64,000 nucleotides of DNA, taken from Rhodoferax sp. (lineage in GTDB: Bacteria > Pseudomonadota > Gammaproteobacteria > Burkholderiales > Burkholderiaceae_C). The stretch spans positions 48,040 through 112,039 of the forward strand of contig NZ_JAQTXM010000010.1 of NCBI RefSeq assembly GCF_028688795.1. The letters are read 5' to 3'. The notes under the pieces are model-generated. The model saw only the letters and a list, made by a program, of their open reading frames with translations, was not told the DNA's origin and did no database searches. Shown here in pieces: positions 63,934-64,000 of the stretch (position 1 is the first letter of the stretch; each line of letters starts with the position of its first letter). Made by a program: the position numbers and the translations under genes.

Positions 63934-64000
63934 ACCCCATGAACACAAGTAACACAAGTAGCACAAGCTCGGGCGGCATCCGCATTGAAGGCCTGCGCAA
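63930..64000 (+). CDS. ABC exporter ATPase, N-terminal fragment
   Basis: Only the first 23 codons are in the window: MNPMNTSNTSSTSSGG then IRIEGLR, the usual beta-strand start of an ABC nucleotide-binding domain. The start overlaps the permease stop. The N-terminus contains a short tandem repeat of ACACAAGTA-like units. The ATPase identity is inferred from gene order (adaptor-permease-ATPase). Confidence 0.65.
   Translation, partial: MNPMNTSNTSSTSSGGIRIEGLR

Noticed and set aside
1-64000. tRNA, rRNA, insertion sequence, prophage or integron
   Set aside because: No cloverleaf-type T-loop words in context, no transposase or integrase frame and no long terminal repeats were seen by eye; a tRNA search program would be decisive.

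Overview
The window looks like about 64 kb of the chromosome of a Betaproteobacterium, most likely a Comamonadaceae member close to Rhodoferax, Polaromonas or Albidiferax. The assignment is inferred from protein style (DUF2322, PpsR next to PEP synthase, ClpB, a histone-H1-like SWIB protein), from moderately high GC, and from a family of short AT-rich intergenic repeats of a type I associate with that family. No tRNA, rRNA, CRISPR array, prophage or insertion sequence was seen.

Layout. 1-7.6 kb: end of a DMT transporter, an RraA-like protein, an H1-like/SWIB protein and a five-gene peptide ABC transporter (permeases, two ATPases, then the binding protein). 7.6-26.1 kb: mostly housekeeping. 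It holds an MFS exporter, an SRPBCC protein and ClpB, then a minus-strand run alaA-hom-thrC-mobB-moeA-moaD-moaE. After these come a Bcp peroxiredoxin, a PIN-PhoH ATPase, and rpsF-priB-rpsR-rplI-dnaB. 26.2-39.5 kb: a symporter fused to its DUF4212 small subunit, PEP synthase with its regulator PpsR, a TonB-like protein, a Bax-inhibitor-1 protein, and surE-pcm-nlpD-rlmD.

39.5-49.0 kb is the first unusual region. A sigma-54 activator carries the three-cysteine pattern (spacing 11 and 7) of the sulfane-sulfur sensor FisR. It is divergent from a cytochrome bd operon, cydP-cydA-cydB-Rieske-cydX-ybgE, which continues into an SQR-like flavoprotein and a truncated globin. A second unit follows, a degenerate persulfide-dioxygenase-like metallo-hydrolase plus ccoG. 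Two near-identical -24/-12 elements, each with palindromic sites about 100 bp upstream, precede the cyd operon and the second unit. I infer a sulfide/polysulfide-responsive respiratory regulon. The Rieske gene, without cytochrome b or c1, has no obvious explanation.

49.1-54.4 kb holds small redox and unknown genes, a LysR/EamA divergent pair and a decayed metallo-hydrolase pseudogene. 54.5-60.7 kb is the second unusual region: octaheme cytochrome c, cytochrome b, DUF3373-like porin, small periplasmic protein and two rhodaneses. This matches the gene content of the Geobacter ext (selenite/tellurite reduction) clusters and suggests a quinol-to-outer-membrane electron route. 60.8-64 kb: a TetR-regulated DevBCA-like ABC exporter, cut by the window end.
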